A stretch of DNA of 64,000 nt from Massilia pinisoli (lineage in GTDB: Bacteria > Pseudomonadota > Gammaproteobacteria > Burkholderiales > Burkholderiaceae_D). Shown piece by piece: positions 56,573-64,000 of this stretch. Below the pieces are notes generated by a model, which searched no databases, was not told the origin of the DNA, and saw only the letters and a list, made by a program, of their open reading frames with translations. The position numbers and the translations under genes are program-made. The stretch's first letter is position 1. Every line of letters starts with the position of its first letter. Location: NCBI RefSeq assembly GCF_024753285.1, contig NZ_JANUGW010000029.1, positions 1-64,000 on the forward strand, written 5' to 3'.

Positions 56573-57274
56573 ATGTCCATGAAACCTTCCGACCTGACGC
56601 TCGGCGTCGGGCTTGGCCTCCTGGCCGGCTACATCGACACGTCCGCGTTCGTCGGCCTGTACGGCCTGTTCACGGCGCACGTGACGGGCAACTTCGTCCT
56701 CATCGGCAGCGAGCTCGCACGGCCGTCGCACGCCGGTGTGCTGCCGCTGAAATTCCTCGCGATCCCCGCGTTCGCGGCCGGCGTCGTCGCGGCGCGCCTG
56801 ATGGACGTGCGCTGCGCGCGCCTGGGTCACAATCCGGCGCGGCCGCTGCTAGGCATGCAGCTCGTGCTGCTGGCGTTGTTCATGGCGGCGGGCATCGCCG
56901 CGTCGCCGCTGGCCGGGCCGGAAGCGCCGCTCGTCCTCGTGACGGGCATGCTCGGCACGGCGGCGATGGGCGTGCAGAACGCCGTCGGCAAGCTGCAGCT
57001 GGGTCGCATCGCACCGACGACCGTCATGACGGGCAACGTGACGGAACTCCTGATCGACATGACGGACCTCGCGTGCGGCCGCGCCACGCCGGCCGTCAAG
57101 GCGCGTTTCGTGAAATTCATCTGGCCCGTGCTGGCGTTCGCCGCCGGCTGCATTGGGGGCGGCACCGCGTGGATGACGTTCGGGTTCTGGTGCCTGCTGC
57201 CGGCGCTCGTGCTGCTCGCGTGGCTCGTGCTGCTGGATTGGCCGGCACTGGAAGCGGCGCCCGCGGCGGCTTGA
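56573..57274 (+). CDS. YoaK/DUF1275 family membrane protein
   Basis: A 233-residue inner membrane protein with about six hydrophobic helices. Diagnostic opening GVGLGLLAGYIDTSAFVGLYGLFTAHVTGNFVL and later GMQNAVGKLQLG-type segment (AAMGVQNAVGKL; TGNVTELLID). GGAGGCG precedes the ATG. Family function is not established; transport has been suggested. Likely cotranscribed with the amidohydrolase. Confidence 0.85.
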   Translation: MSMKPSDLTLGVGLGLLAGYIDTSAFVGLYGLFTAHVTGNFVLIGSELARPSHAGVLPLKFLAIPAFAAGVVAARLMDVRCARLGHNPARPLLGMQLVLLALFMAAGIAASPLAGPEAPLVLVTGMLGTAAMGVQNAVGKLQLGRIAPTTVMTGNVTELLIDMTDLACGRATPAVKARFVKFIWPVLAFAAGCIGGGTAWMTFGFWCLLPALVLLAWLVLLDWPALEAAPAAA

Positions 57275-57417
57275 TCCCTGCCCGCGCGGCGTTTCGCGTG
57301 GGCGGAGGGCCGCCCACCCTACATTCCGGTGAGTGGTTTTTACTGCCCGCATCGGGCATCGTCGCGCTCGAACACCGATTCACCACGACATCCGAATAAC
57401 AGACAAAGGAAAACGAT

Positions 57418-58368
57418 ATGAACGATATAAACGGAAAACGCCGCAACATGCTCGGCGGCGCGGCCGCGCTGCCGCTCGCCATGCTCGCCGCCGGCCCGGC
57501 GCAGGCCGAGACGGCACCGAAAGGCGGCGCCGCCCGCATGACGACGAGCTTCGTGCGCACGAAGGACGGCGTCGACATCTTCTACAAGGACTGGGGCAGC
57601 GGCACGCCGATCGTGTTCTCGCACGGCTGGCCCCTGAGTTCCGACGACTGGGACGCGCAGATGATGTACTTCGTGCAGCGGGGCTTCCGCGTCGTCGCGC
57701 ACGACCGCCGCGGCCACGGGCGCTCCACGCAGGTCGGCTTCGGCCACGACATGGACCATTACGCCGACGACCTTGCGGCCGTCGTCCAGCACCTGGACCT
57801 GAAAGGCGCCATCCACGTCGGTCACTCGACGGGCGGCGGCGAAGTCGTGCGCTACCTGGCCCGCCACGGGCAGGCGCGCGCCGCGAAGGCCGTGCTGATC
57901 GCGGCCGTGCCGCCACTGATGGTGAAATCGGCCACGAACCCGGGCGGCTTGCCGAAGGACGTGTTCGACGGCATCCAGCAGCAGGTCGCGACGAACCGCG
58001 CGCAGTTCTACCGCGACCTGCCGTCCGGCCCGTTCTACGGCTTCAACCGCCCGGGCGTGAAGCCGCAGGAAGGCATCATCCAGAACTGGTGGCGCCAGGG
58101 CATGATGGGCGGCGCCAAGGCCCATTACGACGGGGTCGTCGCGTTCTCGCAGACCGATTTCACGGACGACCTCAAGAAGATCACCTTGCCCGTCCTCGTC
58201 CAGCACGGCGACGACGACCAGATCGTGCCGTACGCCGACTCCGGCGTGCTGTCCGCCAAGCTGCTCCCGCACGGCACGCTGAAGACGTACAAGGGGTTCC
58301 CGCACGGGATGCCGACGACGCAGGCGGATGTCATCAACGCCGACATCCTCGCCTTCATCAAGGGTTGA
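57418..58368 (+). CDS. exported alpha/beta hydrolase (chloroperoxidase-like)
   Basis: A 316-residue paralogue of the hydrolase at 51573, with a 30-residue Tat-like signal added (GKRRNMLGG, cleavage after AQA). Triad visible: Ser in [12 protein letters not shown], Asp in HGDDDQIVP, His in GFPHGM. AAAGGAAAACG precedes the ATG. The two enzymes would act on similar substrates in cytoplasm and periplasm. The 3' end overlaps the convergent YdeP-type gene by 11 bases. Confidence 0.88.
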   Translation: MNDINGKRRNMLGGAAALPLAMLAAGPAQAETAPKGGAARMTTSFVRTKDGVDIFYKDWGSGTPIVFSHGWPLSSDDWDAQMMYFVQRGFRVVAHDRRGHGRSTQVGFGHDMDHYADDLAAVVQHLDLKGAIHVGHSTGGGEVVRYLARHGQARAAKAVLIAAVPPLMVKSATNPGGLPKDVFDGIQQQVATNRAQFYRDLPSGPFYGFNRPGVKPQEGIIQNWWRQGMMGGAKAHYDGVVAFSQTDFTDDLKKITLPVLVQHGDDDQIVPYADSGVLSAKLLPHGTLKTYKGFPHGMPTTQADVINADILAFIKG

Positions 58369-60646
58369 CGTTCTCACGTGATCCGGCCGCGCGCCGGATC
58401 ACGACCGGCACCGATTTGTACGACGGCGTGCCGCTCCTCGCATCGAAGTTCGCCAGCGAGATCAACCCGTTCGCTTCCGGATAATAGGCAGCCACCGCAC
58501 CGCGCGCGATGTCGTGCGCGACGGCGACGAAGCCTCGCAGCACACGCGGCGACAGCGTGTGATCATGCGCAGCCACACCCTCGATGTCCACGAGATCGCC
58601 GTGCTCCAGCCCCCGTTCCGCCAGGTCCGCCGCGTTGACGAACACGACGTCGCGCCGGCCCGTCACGCCGCGGTAGCGGTCGTTCTTGCCGTAGATCGTC
58701 GTGTTGTACTGGTCGTGGCTGCGCACCGTCGCGAGCACCAGCACGCCTTGCGCGTCCGGCCGGGCCAGCGGGCGCTCGTCGCGCGCGGCCGGGATGAATT
58801 GAGCGCGGCCCATCTTCGTGCACCATTCGCGCCGGCTCGCCGGCACGTCGAGACGGAAGCCGCGCGGCCGGCCCACGCGCTCGTTGTAGTCTTTAAAATC
58901 GGGGAACACGGCCTCGATCGCGTCGCGGATGCGGCCGTAGTCGGCGACGAACCCTTCCCAGTCGACCTTCGACTCCCGCAGCGTCGCGCGCGCGATGCCG
59001 GCGACGATCGCCGGTTCCGACTTCAGGTCCGGCGACGCCGGCGGCAGGCTGCCGCGCGACGCGTGCACCATCGACATCGAGTCCTCCACCGTGACGGCCT
59101 GCGGCCCGGTGGCCTGCACGTCCAGCTCCGTGCGGCCCAGGCAGGGCAACAGATAGGTGTGGGCGCCGACGAGGAGATGCGAGCGATTCAGCTTGGTGGC
59201 GATGTGCACGGACAGGTCCAGCTTGCGCATCGCGTCGAAACACGCCTCCGGATCGGGCATCGCGACGGGCAGGTTGCCGCCCAGGCAGACGAGCGCACGC
59301 GAGCGCCCTTCCCGCATCGCTTCCAGCGCCTCGACGGCCGCATGGCCCTTGCCGCGCGGCGGCGCGAAGCCGAACACGCGTTGCAGGCTGTCGAGGAATT
59401 TGTCGGTCGGGATTTCCGTGATGCCGACCGTGCGATCGCCCTGCACGTTCGAATGGCCGCGCAGCGGGCAGATGCCGGCGCCCGCGCGCCCGATGTTCCC
59501 GCCCAGCAGAAGCAGGTTCGCCAGCTGCTGCACGTTCGCCGTGCCGTGGCGGTGCTGCGTGATGCCCATGCCATAGCAGATGATCACGCGCTTGGCGTTC
59601 GCATACACGTCGGCCGCGGCCTCGATATCGGCGCGGGACAGGCCCGCCCCGCGCTCGATCTCGTCCCAGGACATCGCCTCGAGGTCGGCTTTCAGGGCCT
59701 CAAATCCTGTCGTGTGGTCGCGGATGAAGGCCTGGTCGACGGCGCCCTGCGCGAGCAGCGCCTTCATCATCCCTTGCACGACGGCCGTGTCGCCGCCGAC
59801 CTTCACCTGGTAGTACGACGTCGCGATCGACACGGCCTTCCCGACCGTCATCTCGACGGGGCTCTGCGGCGACTTGAAGCGCTCCAGGCTGCGTTCCTTG
59901 AGCGGATTGAACACGACGATGGGCACGTCGCGCAGCCGGGCCTCGCGCAACGTGGCCAGCATGCGCGGATGGTTGGTGCCGGGATTGTGGCCGAACGAGA
60001 AGATGGCGTCGCAATGGTCGAAGTCATCCAGCGTGACGGTGCCCTTGCCGACGCCGATCGACTCGGACAGGCCGACGCTGGTCGCCTCGTGGCACATGTT
60101 CGAACAGTCGGGGAAGTTATTCGTGCCGAACGCGCGCACGAACAGCTGGTACAGGAACGCGGCCTCGTTCGACGTGCGGCCGGACGCGTAGAACTCGGCC
60201 ATGTTGGGGTCGGGCAGGCCGCGCAGGTGCGCGCCGATCTCCGCGAACGCCTGCTCCCACGCGATCGGAGCGTACCGGTCGGACGCGGCGTCGTACTTCA
60301 TCGGATGCGTGAGGCGCCCTTCCCACTCCAGCGCGAAGTCGTCCCGCCGGAACAATTCGCTCACCGTGTGCTGCGCGAAGAACTCGGGGGTGACGCGCTT
60401 GTGCGTCGCCTCCCACGACACGGCCTTGGCGCCGTTCTCGCAGAATTCGAACGACGAGCCCTCGCGCGGGTCGGGCCACGCGCAGCCGGGGCAATCGAAG
60501 CCCTGCGGCTGGTTCACCTGCAGCAGGATCGTCGTGTCGCGCGCCGCCATCTCGCCGCGGATCGCCTTCGCGACTGCCTGCAGTGCGCCCCAGCCTCCGG
60601 CCGGGCCGCCATATTCGCCGATGCCGGGTACGTCCTTCTTCGCCAT
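58358..60646 (-). CDS. FdhF/YdeP family molybdopterin oxidoreductase
   Basis: A 762-residue cytoplasmic enzyme related to formate dehydrogenase alpha subunits. [15 protein letters not shown] near residues 46-60 is the YdeP-type start; it has no four-Cys iron-sulfur site of the FdhF type. [30 protein letters not shown], and [13 protein letters not shown] are cofactor contacts. C-terminal molydopterin dinucleotide domain includes [12 protein letters not shown]. In E. coli YdeP is tied to acid resistance; reaction unproven. The start at 60646 is followed by a divergent spacer-free region toward the regulators upstream. Confidence 0.88.
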   Translation of the reverse strand: MAKKDVPGIGEYGGPAGGWGALQAVAKAIRGEMAARDTTILLQVNQPQGFDCPGCAWPDPREGSSFEFCENGAKAVSWEATHKRVTPEFFAQHTVSELFRRDDFALEWEGRLTHPMKYDAASDRYAPIAWEQAFAEIGAHLRGLPDPNMAEFYASGRTSNEAAFLYQLFVRAFGTNNFPDCSNMCHEATSVGLSESIGVGKGTVTLDDFDHCDAIFSFGHNPGTNHPRMLATLREARLRDVPIVVFNPLKERSLERFKSPQSPVEMTVGKAVSIATSYYQVKVGGDTAVVQGMMKALLAQGAVDQAFIRDHTTGFEALKADLEAMSWDEIERGAGLSRADIEAAADVYANAKRVIICYGMGITQHRHGTANVQQLANLLLLGGNIGRAGAGICPLRGHSNVQGDRTVGITEIPTDKFLDSLQRVFGFAPPRGKGHAAVEALEAMREGRSRALVCLGGNLPVAMPDPEACFDAMRKLDLSVHIATKLNRSHLLVGAHTYLLPCLGRTELDVQATGPQAVTVEDSMSMVHASRGSLPPASPDLKSEPAIVAGIARATLRESKVDWEGFVADYGRIRDAIEAVFPDFKDYNERVGRPRGFRLDVPASRREWCTKMGRAQFIPAARDERPLARPDAQGVLVLATVRSHDQYNTTIYGKNDRYRGVTGRRDVVFVNAADLAERGLEHGDLVDIEGVAAHDHTLSPRVLRGFVAVAHDIARGAVAAYYPEANGLISLANFDARSGTPSYKSVPVVIRRAAGSRENVNP

Positions 60647-60698
60647 GCGTTCCTCCGATGCGTGTTGCGGGAACGCGTATTGTAAGGGCGTAGGGGCG

Positions 60699-61322
60699 TC
60701 AGCGCCGGCGCGCGCTCTCGATGCCGAGCCGCTCGGCCATGCGCACCAGTTCGGCCAGGGTGCGCGTCTGCATCTTCTGCATCAGGTTGCGCTTGTGGAC
60801 CTTGGCCATGATCTCGCTGACACCCATCGCGTCGGCGATCTGCTTGTTCAGGAGGCCGCCGATCGCGAGGCCGAACACCTCGCGTTCGCGTGGCGTGAGC
60901 TGGGCGTGGCGGCGCGCCAGTTCGTCAGCCTCGCGCCGCTGCGAAATGCGACTCGCGTCGCCGGCCAGCGCCTCGTCGACGGCCGCCAGCAGCGCGTCCG
61001 GATCGACCGGTTTCGTGAGGAATTCGTTGGCGCCGGCCTTCATCGCGGCGACCGAGAGCGGGATCGTGCCGTGGCCGGTCAGGAAGATCACGGGCAGCGC
61101 GACGTGGCGCGCGGCCATGTGCTGCAGCACGCTCATGCCGTCCTGCTGCGGCATCTGCATGTCGAGGATCAGGCAGGCCGGCACGGACGGCGCCGGTTGC
61201 GCGAGGAAGTCAGCCGCGTCGGCGAACGCGCGCACGGCATAGCCTTCCGCTTCGAGCAGGTCCGCGACGCCCTGGCGCACGTGCGCGTCGTCATCCACCA
61301 CCATCACCATCCGCTCGCTCAT
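60699..61322 (-). CDS. FixJ/TodT-family response regulator
   Basis: A 207-residue two-domain regulator. Receiver with DDD, D54 in ILDMQMPQQDG and K104 in FLTKPVD; then a LuxR-type HTH (LTPREREVFGLAIGGLLNKQIADAMGVSE). ATG 61322 follows AGGGAGAGGCAGGC. Such regulators are normally phosphorylated by HEVNQPL-type kinases such as the one at 52468. It reads toward the YdeP-type gene, whose start is 52 bases past its stop, so it may drive that gene. Confidence 0.9.
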   Translation of the reverse strand: MSERMVMVVDDDAHVRQGVADLLEAEGYAVRAFADAADFLAQPAPSVPACLILDMQMPQQDGMSVLQHMAARHVALPVIFLTGHGTIPLSVAAMKAGANEFLTKPVDPDALLAAVDEALAGDASRISQRREADELARRHAQLTPREREVFGLAIGGLLNKQIADAMGVSEIMAKVHKRNLMQKMQTRTLAELVRMAERLGIESARRR

Positions 61323-61384
61323 GCCTGCCTCTCCCTGAGGCGCAAGCATAGCGTAAAACGCGCGGCCTTGCGGGTGGCCGGGCA

Positions 61385-61780
61385 TCATTGCGGCAGGTCG
61401 GGCCGCACCGGGATCGCATCGATCAGCGCCAGCAGGCAGTCCGGATCGACGGGCTTGTGCAGCAGCGACAGCGCACCCGCGGCGCCGGCACGCCGGGCCA
61501 GCGCGGGATCGTCGTCGCCCGTGACGAAGATGACGGGGAGGTGCGGCGCCAGCGCATGCAGGCGTTCGCACAGCGCGAAGCCGTCCGGCTCGCCGATGTG
61601 GATGTCGAGGACGGCGCAATGCGCGCGCGCGGGGTCGGCGCCGCGCAGCACGGCGGCGGCGCCGGGATAGCCCAGCGCCGCATAGCCGGCCGCGCGCAGC
61701 AGCTCGAGCAGGCCGCCGCGGACGGTGTCGTCATCGTCGACCACGAGCACGGTCTGGCCGGCCTCAGGCGACGCGGTCAT
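61385..61780 (-). CDS. single-domain response regulator
   Basis: A 131-residue receiver-only protein: DDDD cluster at 15-18, phosphoacceptor D59 in VLDIHIGEPDG, Thr in VTGDDD, and K in LHKPVDPD. It carries no output domain, so it could act as a phosphate sink or shuttle for the neighbouring FixJ-type system. It overlaps the end of the XapX gene by 17 bases and precedes the FixJ-type gene by 62 bases. Confidence 0.88.
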   Translation of the reverse strand: MTASPEAGQTVLVVDDDDTVRGGLLELLRAAGYAALGYPGAAAVLRGADPARAHCAVLDIHIGEPDGFALCERLHALAPHLPVIFVTGDDDPALARRAGAAGALSLLHKPVDPDCLLALIDAIPVRPDLPQ

Positions 61781-62039
61781 GGTCCGCCTGCGCTCGGGGC
61801 GCCTCCGGCGGCGGCGCGATGCCGCTGATCCGGGTCACGCATTCGGCGCGGAACCACGACACGGTGACGGGCTCGCCGGACATCAGGCGTTTGGCGATGG
61901 GCACGGCCTGCTCGCCGACGAGCATGCCGAACAGGCCGATGAGGGCGATCGCCGGCGGCGCGGGCGACCGCACCTGGAGCAAGGCATAGATGCAGCCGAC
62001 CAGCAGGCCGACCGCCAAGGACACGAGGTAGAACTTCAT
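61764..62039 (-). CDS. XapX domain membrane protein
   Basis: A 91-residue inner membrane protein from ATG 62039 with GGGGGAAG before it. Two hydrophobic helices (FYLVSLAVGLLVGCIYALL; APPAIALIGLFGMLVGEQAVP) match the short XapX domain, followed by a soluble tail. Family function unknown. Its 3' end overlaps the receiver-only gene, so expression is coupled. Confidence 0.82.
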   Translation of the reverse strand: MKFYLVSLAVGLLVGCIYALLQVRSPAPPAIALIGLFGMLVGEQAVPIAKRLMSGEPVTVSWFRAECVTRISGIAPPPEAPRAQADHDRVA

Positions 62040-62127
62040 GCTTCCCCCTGTTGTTGGATGACGGGAGCGGCCCGCGCGGGTGGCGCGGGCCGCGGAGGCG
62101 CGCGCGGGGTCGCCGTGCACGCGGGGA

Positions 62128-62814
62128 TCAGCGCGCGGGGATCGGCGCGAGCGTCTCGTGGGCGGTCGTGCCACGCTGCGGCGCCTTGTGCACCATGGTG
62201 TACGCGTAGTCGATGCCCATGCCGTACGCGCCCGAGTGTTCCTTCGCGATGCCGACGACGGCGTCGTACGTGTCCTTGTGGGCCCAGTCGCGCTGCCACT
62301 CCAGCAGCACCTGCTGCCAGGTCACCGGCACGACGCCGGCCTGGATCATGCGCTGCATGGCGTAGTCATGGGCTTCCTTCGACGTGCCGCCCGATGCGTC
62401 GGCAACCATGTAGATCTCGTAGCCGCCTTCCAGCATCGCGCAGAGGGCGAACGTGGTGTTGCAGACTTCCGTCCACAGGCCGGCGACGACGACCTTCTTG
62501 CGGCCGTTGGCGGCCAGCGCGTCGCGCACTTTCTGGTCGTCCCACGAGTTCATCGACGTGCGCTCGAGGATGGGCAGGCCCGGGAAGACGTCCAGCAGCT
62601 CCGGGTAGGTGTAGCCGGAGAAGCCCTGCGTCTCGACGGTGGTGATGGTCGCCGGGATGTTGAACGCGGCGGCGGCCTTGGCCAGCCCCACGGTGTTGTT
62701 CTTCAGCGCCTGGCGGTCGATCGACTGCACGCCGAACGCCATCTGCGGCTGGTGGTCGATGAAGATGATCTGGCTGTTCTGCGGCGTCAGCACTTCGAGT
62801 TTTGGATTGTTCAT
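62128..62814 (-). CDS. isochorismatase-family hydrolase (YcaC-like)
   Basis: A 228-residue cysteine hydrolase. D20 (IIFIDHQPQMAF) and nucleophile C118 (GLWTEVCNTTFAL) match the family; KNNTVGLAKAA and ITTVETQGF are YcaC-style. The substrate of YcaC proteins is unknown. First gene of a minus-strand group with the XapX gene 88 bases on. The divergent AraC regulator starts 176 bases away and probably controls it. Confidence 0.88.
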   Translation of the reverse strand: MNNPKLEVLTPQNSQIIFIDHQPQMAFGVQSIDRQALKNNTVGLAKAAAAFNIPATITTVETQGFSGYTYPELLDVFPGLPILERTSMNSWDDQKVRDALAANGRKKVVVAGLWTEVCNTTFALCAMLEGGYEIYMVADASGGTSKEAHDYAMQRMIQAGVVPVTWQQVLLEWQRDWAHKDTYDAVVGIAKEHSGAYGMGIDYAYTMVHKAPQRGTTAHETLAPIPAR

Positions 62815-62989
62815 GGGACGATCCTCTGATGGGCAAGGGTGGATGGGCGGTGGTGCACCGGCAAGCCATGGTAGTCCCGCCCTCTCCCCGCTGCCAGTAT
62901 CCGATCGTATAGGCGCGACCGGCGAGGGGCCCCTGCCGCAGGGCATGCATATGTGTCTTCGCGGCGGCGAACATGTTACGATCGTTGCC

Positions 62990-63862
62990 ATGATGACTCT
63001 CCACGACCTCAGACACCTCGCCATGCGCCACGCCGGCACCGGCCCGGACTGCGTCGTGCCCGGCCTGCGCATCCGTGCCGTCACTGGGCCGACGATGCCG
63101 ATGAGCGGGATCGAGGAGCCGATGTTCGCGCTGATCCTGCAGGGCCGCAAGCGCTCGACGATCGCCGGCCGCACGTACGAATACGGCCCGGGCGATTGCG
63201 TGATCGTGTCGCTGACGATGCCGTCGACAGGCCAGGTCGTCGTCGCCAGCGAGGACGAGCCGTATCTCGGCGTCGCCCTCACGTTGCGCCCCGCCGAGAT
63301 CGCGGGCCTGATCGTCGAGGCGGAGGCGGAAGCGCCGCTGGACGCCGTGCCGATGGCCGTGCATGCGGCGTCCGCGCCGCTGCTGGACGCGGTCGGACGC
63401 CTCGTCTCGCTGCTCGACCATCCGGACGACGTGCGCATCCTGCGTCCGCTGCTGGAAAAGGAGATCCTGTGGCGGCTGCTCTCGGGCCCGCACGGTCCGA
63501 TGCTGCGCGAAGTGGGCCTGGCGGACAGCCGCGCGTCACGCATCGGCCGCGCGATCCGCTGGCTGCAGCAGCACTACGCGGAACCCGTGTCCACGCAGCA
63601 GCTGGAAGCCGTGAGCGGCATGAGCGCGTCGTCGCTGTTCCGCCACTTCAAGGACTTCACGTCGCTGAGTCCCCTGCAATACCAGAAGCAGATCCGCCTG
63701 CACGAGGCCCGTGCCCGCCTTGCCGCCGCCAGCTGCGACGTGGCGGCCGTCGCATACCAGGTGGGCTATGAAAGCCCGTCGCAGTTTACGCGCGAGTACA
63801 GCCGCATGTTCGGGCGGCCGCCGAGGGACGATCTCAGGCGCGTGCGCGAGCCGGCCGTATGA
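62990..63862 (+). CDS. AraC family transcriptional regulator
   Basis: A 290-residue regulator with an N-terminal AraC_N cupin-like domain (GIEEPMFALILQGRKRSTIAG) and two C-terminal helix-turn-helix units (STQQLEAVSGMSASSLFRHFK; DVAAVAYQVGYESPSQFTREYSRMFG). Start at the first of two adjacent ATG codons. Divergent from the YcaC-like gene. Its stop overlaps the next start as ATGA. An inverted 8-bp repeat (CGATCGTA / TACGATCG) lies in the shared promoter region at 62902 and 62977. Confidence 0.88.
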   Translation: MMTLHDLRHLAMRHAGTGPDCVVPGLRIRAVTGPTMPMSGIEEPMFALILQGRKRSTIAGRTYEYGPGDCVIVSLTMPSTGQVVVASEDEPYLGVALTLRPAEIAGLIVEAEAEAPLDAVPMAVHAASAPLLDAVGRLVSLLDHPDDVRILRPLLEKEILWRLLSGPHGPMLREVGLADSRASRIGRAIRWLQQHYAEPVSTQQLEAVSGMSASSLFRHFKDFTSLSPLQYQKQIRLHEARARLAAASCDVAAVAYQVGYESPSQFTREYSRMFGRPPRDDLRRVREPAV

Positions 63863-64000
63863 CCGGCGCCGCGCCGGTCGCGCCGGCCCGGCTCTTTCTG
63901 CATTACCTGGCCAGGCTGGACGCCGTGCTGAAAGCGGCCGAGGCGTTCGACGCAAGCGTTGGGGCACGGCGCCTGCATCCCGACATGGTCCCGCTGCTGC
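63859..64000 (+). CDS. DUF1993 family protein, 5' part only
   Basis: The first 47 codons of a gene cut by the window edge. ARLFLHYLARLDAVLKAAEAF followed by RRLHPDMVPLL is the start pattern of DUF1993 proteins (helical, unknown function). The ATG overlaps the AraC stop as ATGA, so the two are coupled. Confidence 0.75.
   Translation, partial: MTGAAPVAPARLFLHYLARLDAVLKAAEAFDASVGARRLHPDMVPLL

Overview
The window is GC-rich and densely packed on both strands. Its gene types fit a free-living betaproteobacterium of the Oxalobacteraceae, most likely the Massilia/Telluria group: PEP-CTERM surface proteins, many PAS/GGDEF hybrid signalling proteins, a TPP-riboswitch gene, scattered T6SS baseplate genes and many LysR/AraC/TetR regulators. 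This is inferred from gene content and protein style; no 16S or tRNA gene is present to confirm it. No phage, IS element or CRISPR array was seen.

Layout. (1) 0.2-13.4 kb, signalling block: a PAS-receiver protein with no kinase, a multi-PAS/GAF hybrid histidine kinase, a receiver-GGDEF diguanylate cyclase, a TonB receptor, a receiver-kinase-receiver hybrid, a hemerythrin protein, an orphan NarX-like kinase and a type II NADH dehydrogenase. (2) 13.5-22.4 kb: His/Gly-rich secreted protein, mini-lipoprotein, TPP riboswitch driving a DadA-like amine oxidase, a PEP-CTERM protein with a broken signal-peptide frame and a sigma-54-type promoter, an RhlE-type helicase, a fused acyl-CoA-synthetase/GNAT protein and a CDF transporter. 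(3) 22.4-30.8 kb, copper island: two small His/Cys/Met-rich secreted proteins, TolC-like lipoprotein, Tat-exported multicopper oxidase, TonB receptor, and convergently a P1B copper ATPase carrying a CopZ-like chaperone as its C-terminus under a CueR-type promoter. (4) 30.8-33.6 kb: an isolated tssF-tssG pair. (5) 33.7-48.6 kb, redox and electrophile metabolism with local regulators: GST, two SDRs, LysR, GAF-GGDEF-EAL, TetR, aldo/keto reductase with divergent LysR, a pirin-DoxX-OsmC-pirin operon behind a 21-bp palindrome, and an acyl-CoA ligase / quinone reductase / MmcQ operon. (6) 48.7-50.5 kb: a PepA-like PEP-CTERM protein, again with a sigma-54-like promoter, and an AT-rich spacer. (7) 50.5-64 kb: LysR, two paralogous alpha/beta hydrolases, a histidine kinase with a large helical head, an exported-type amidohydrolase, DUF1275 protein, YdeP-type molybdoenzyme, FixJ-type and single-domain response regulators, XapX protein, YcaC-like hydrolase with divergent AraC regulator, and the start of a DUF1993 gene.

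The best leads for new biology are: the TPP riboswitch plus a 19-codon coupled leader ORF in front of a DadA-like oxidase; the CopA-CopZ fusion with an internal ribosome binding site, whose promoter overlaps the stop codon of tssG; the shared sigma-54-like promoters of two PEP-CTERM genes, one of which has a one-base frameshift; and the orphan tssFG pair.
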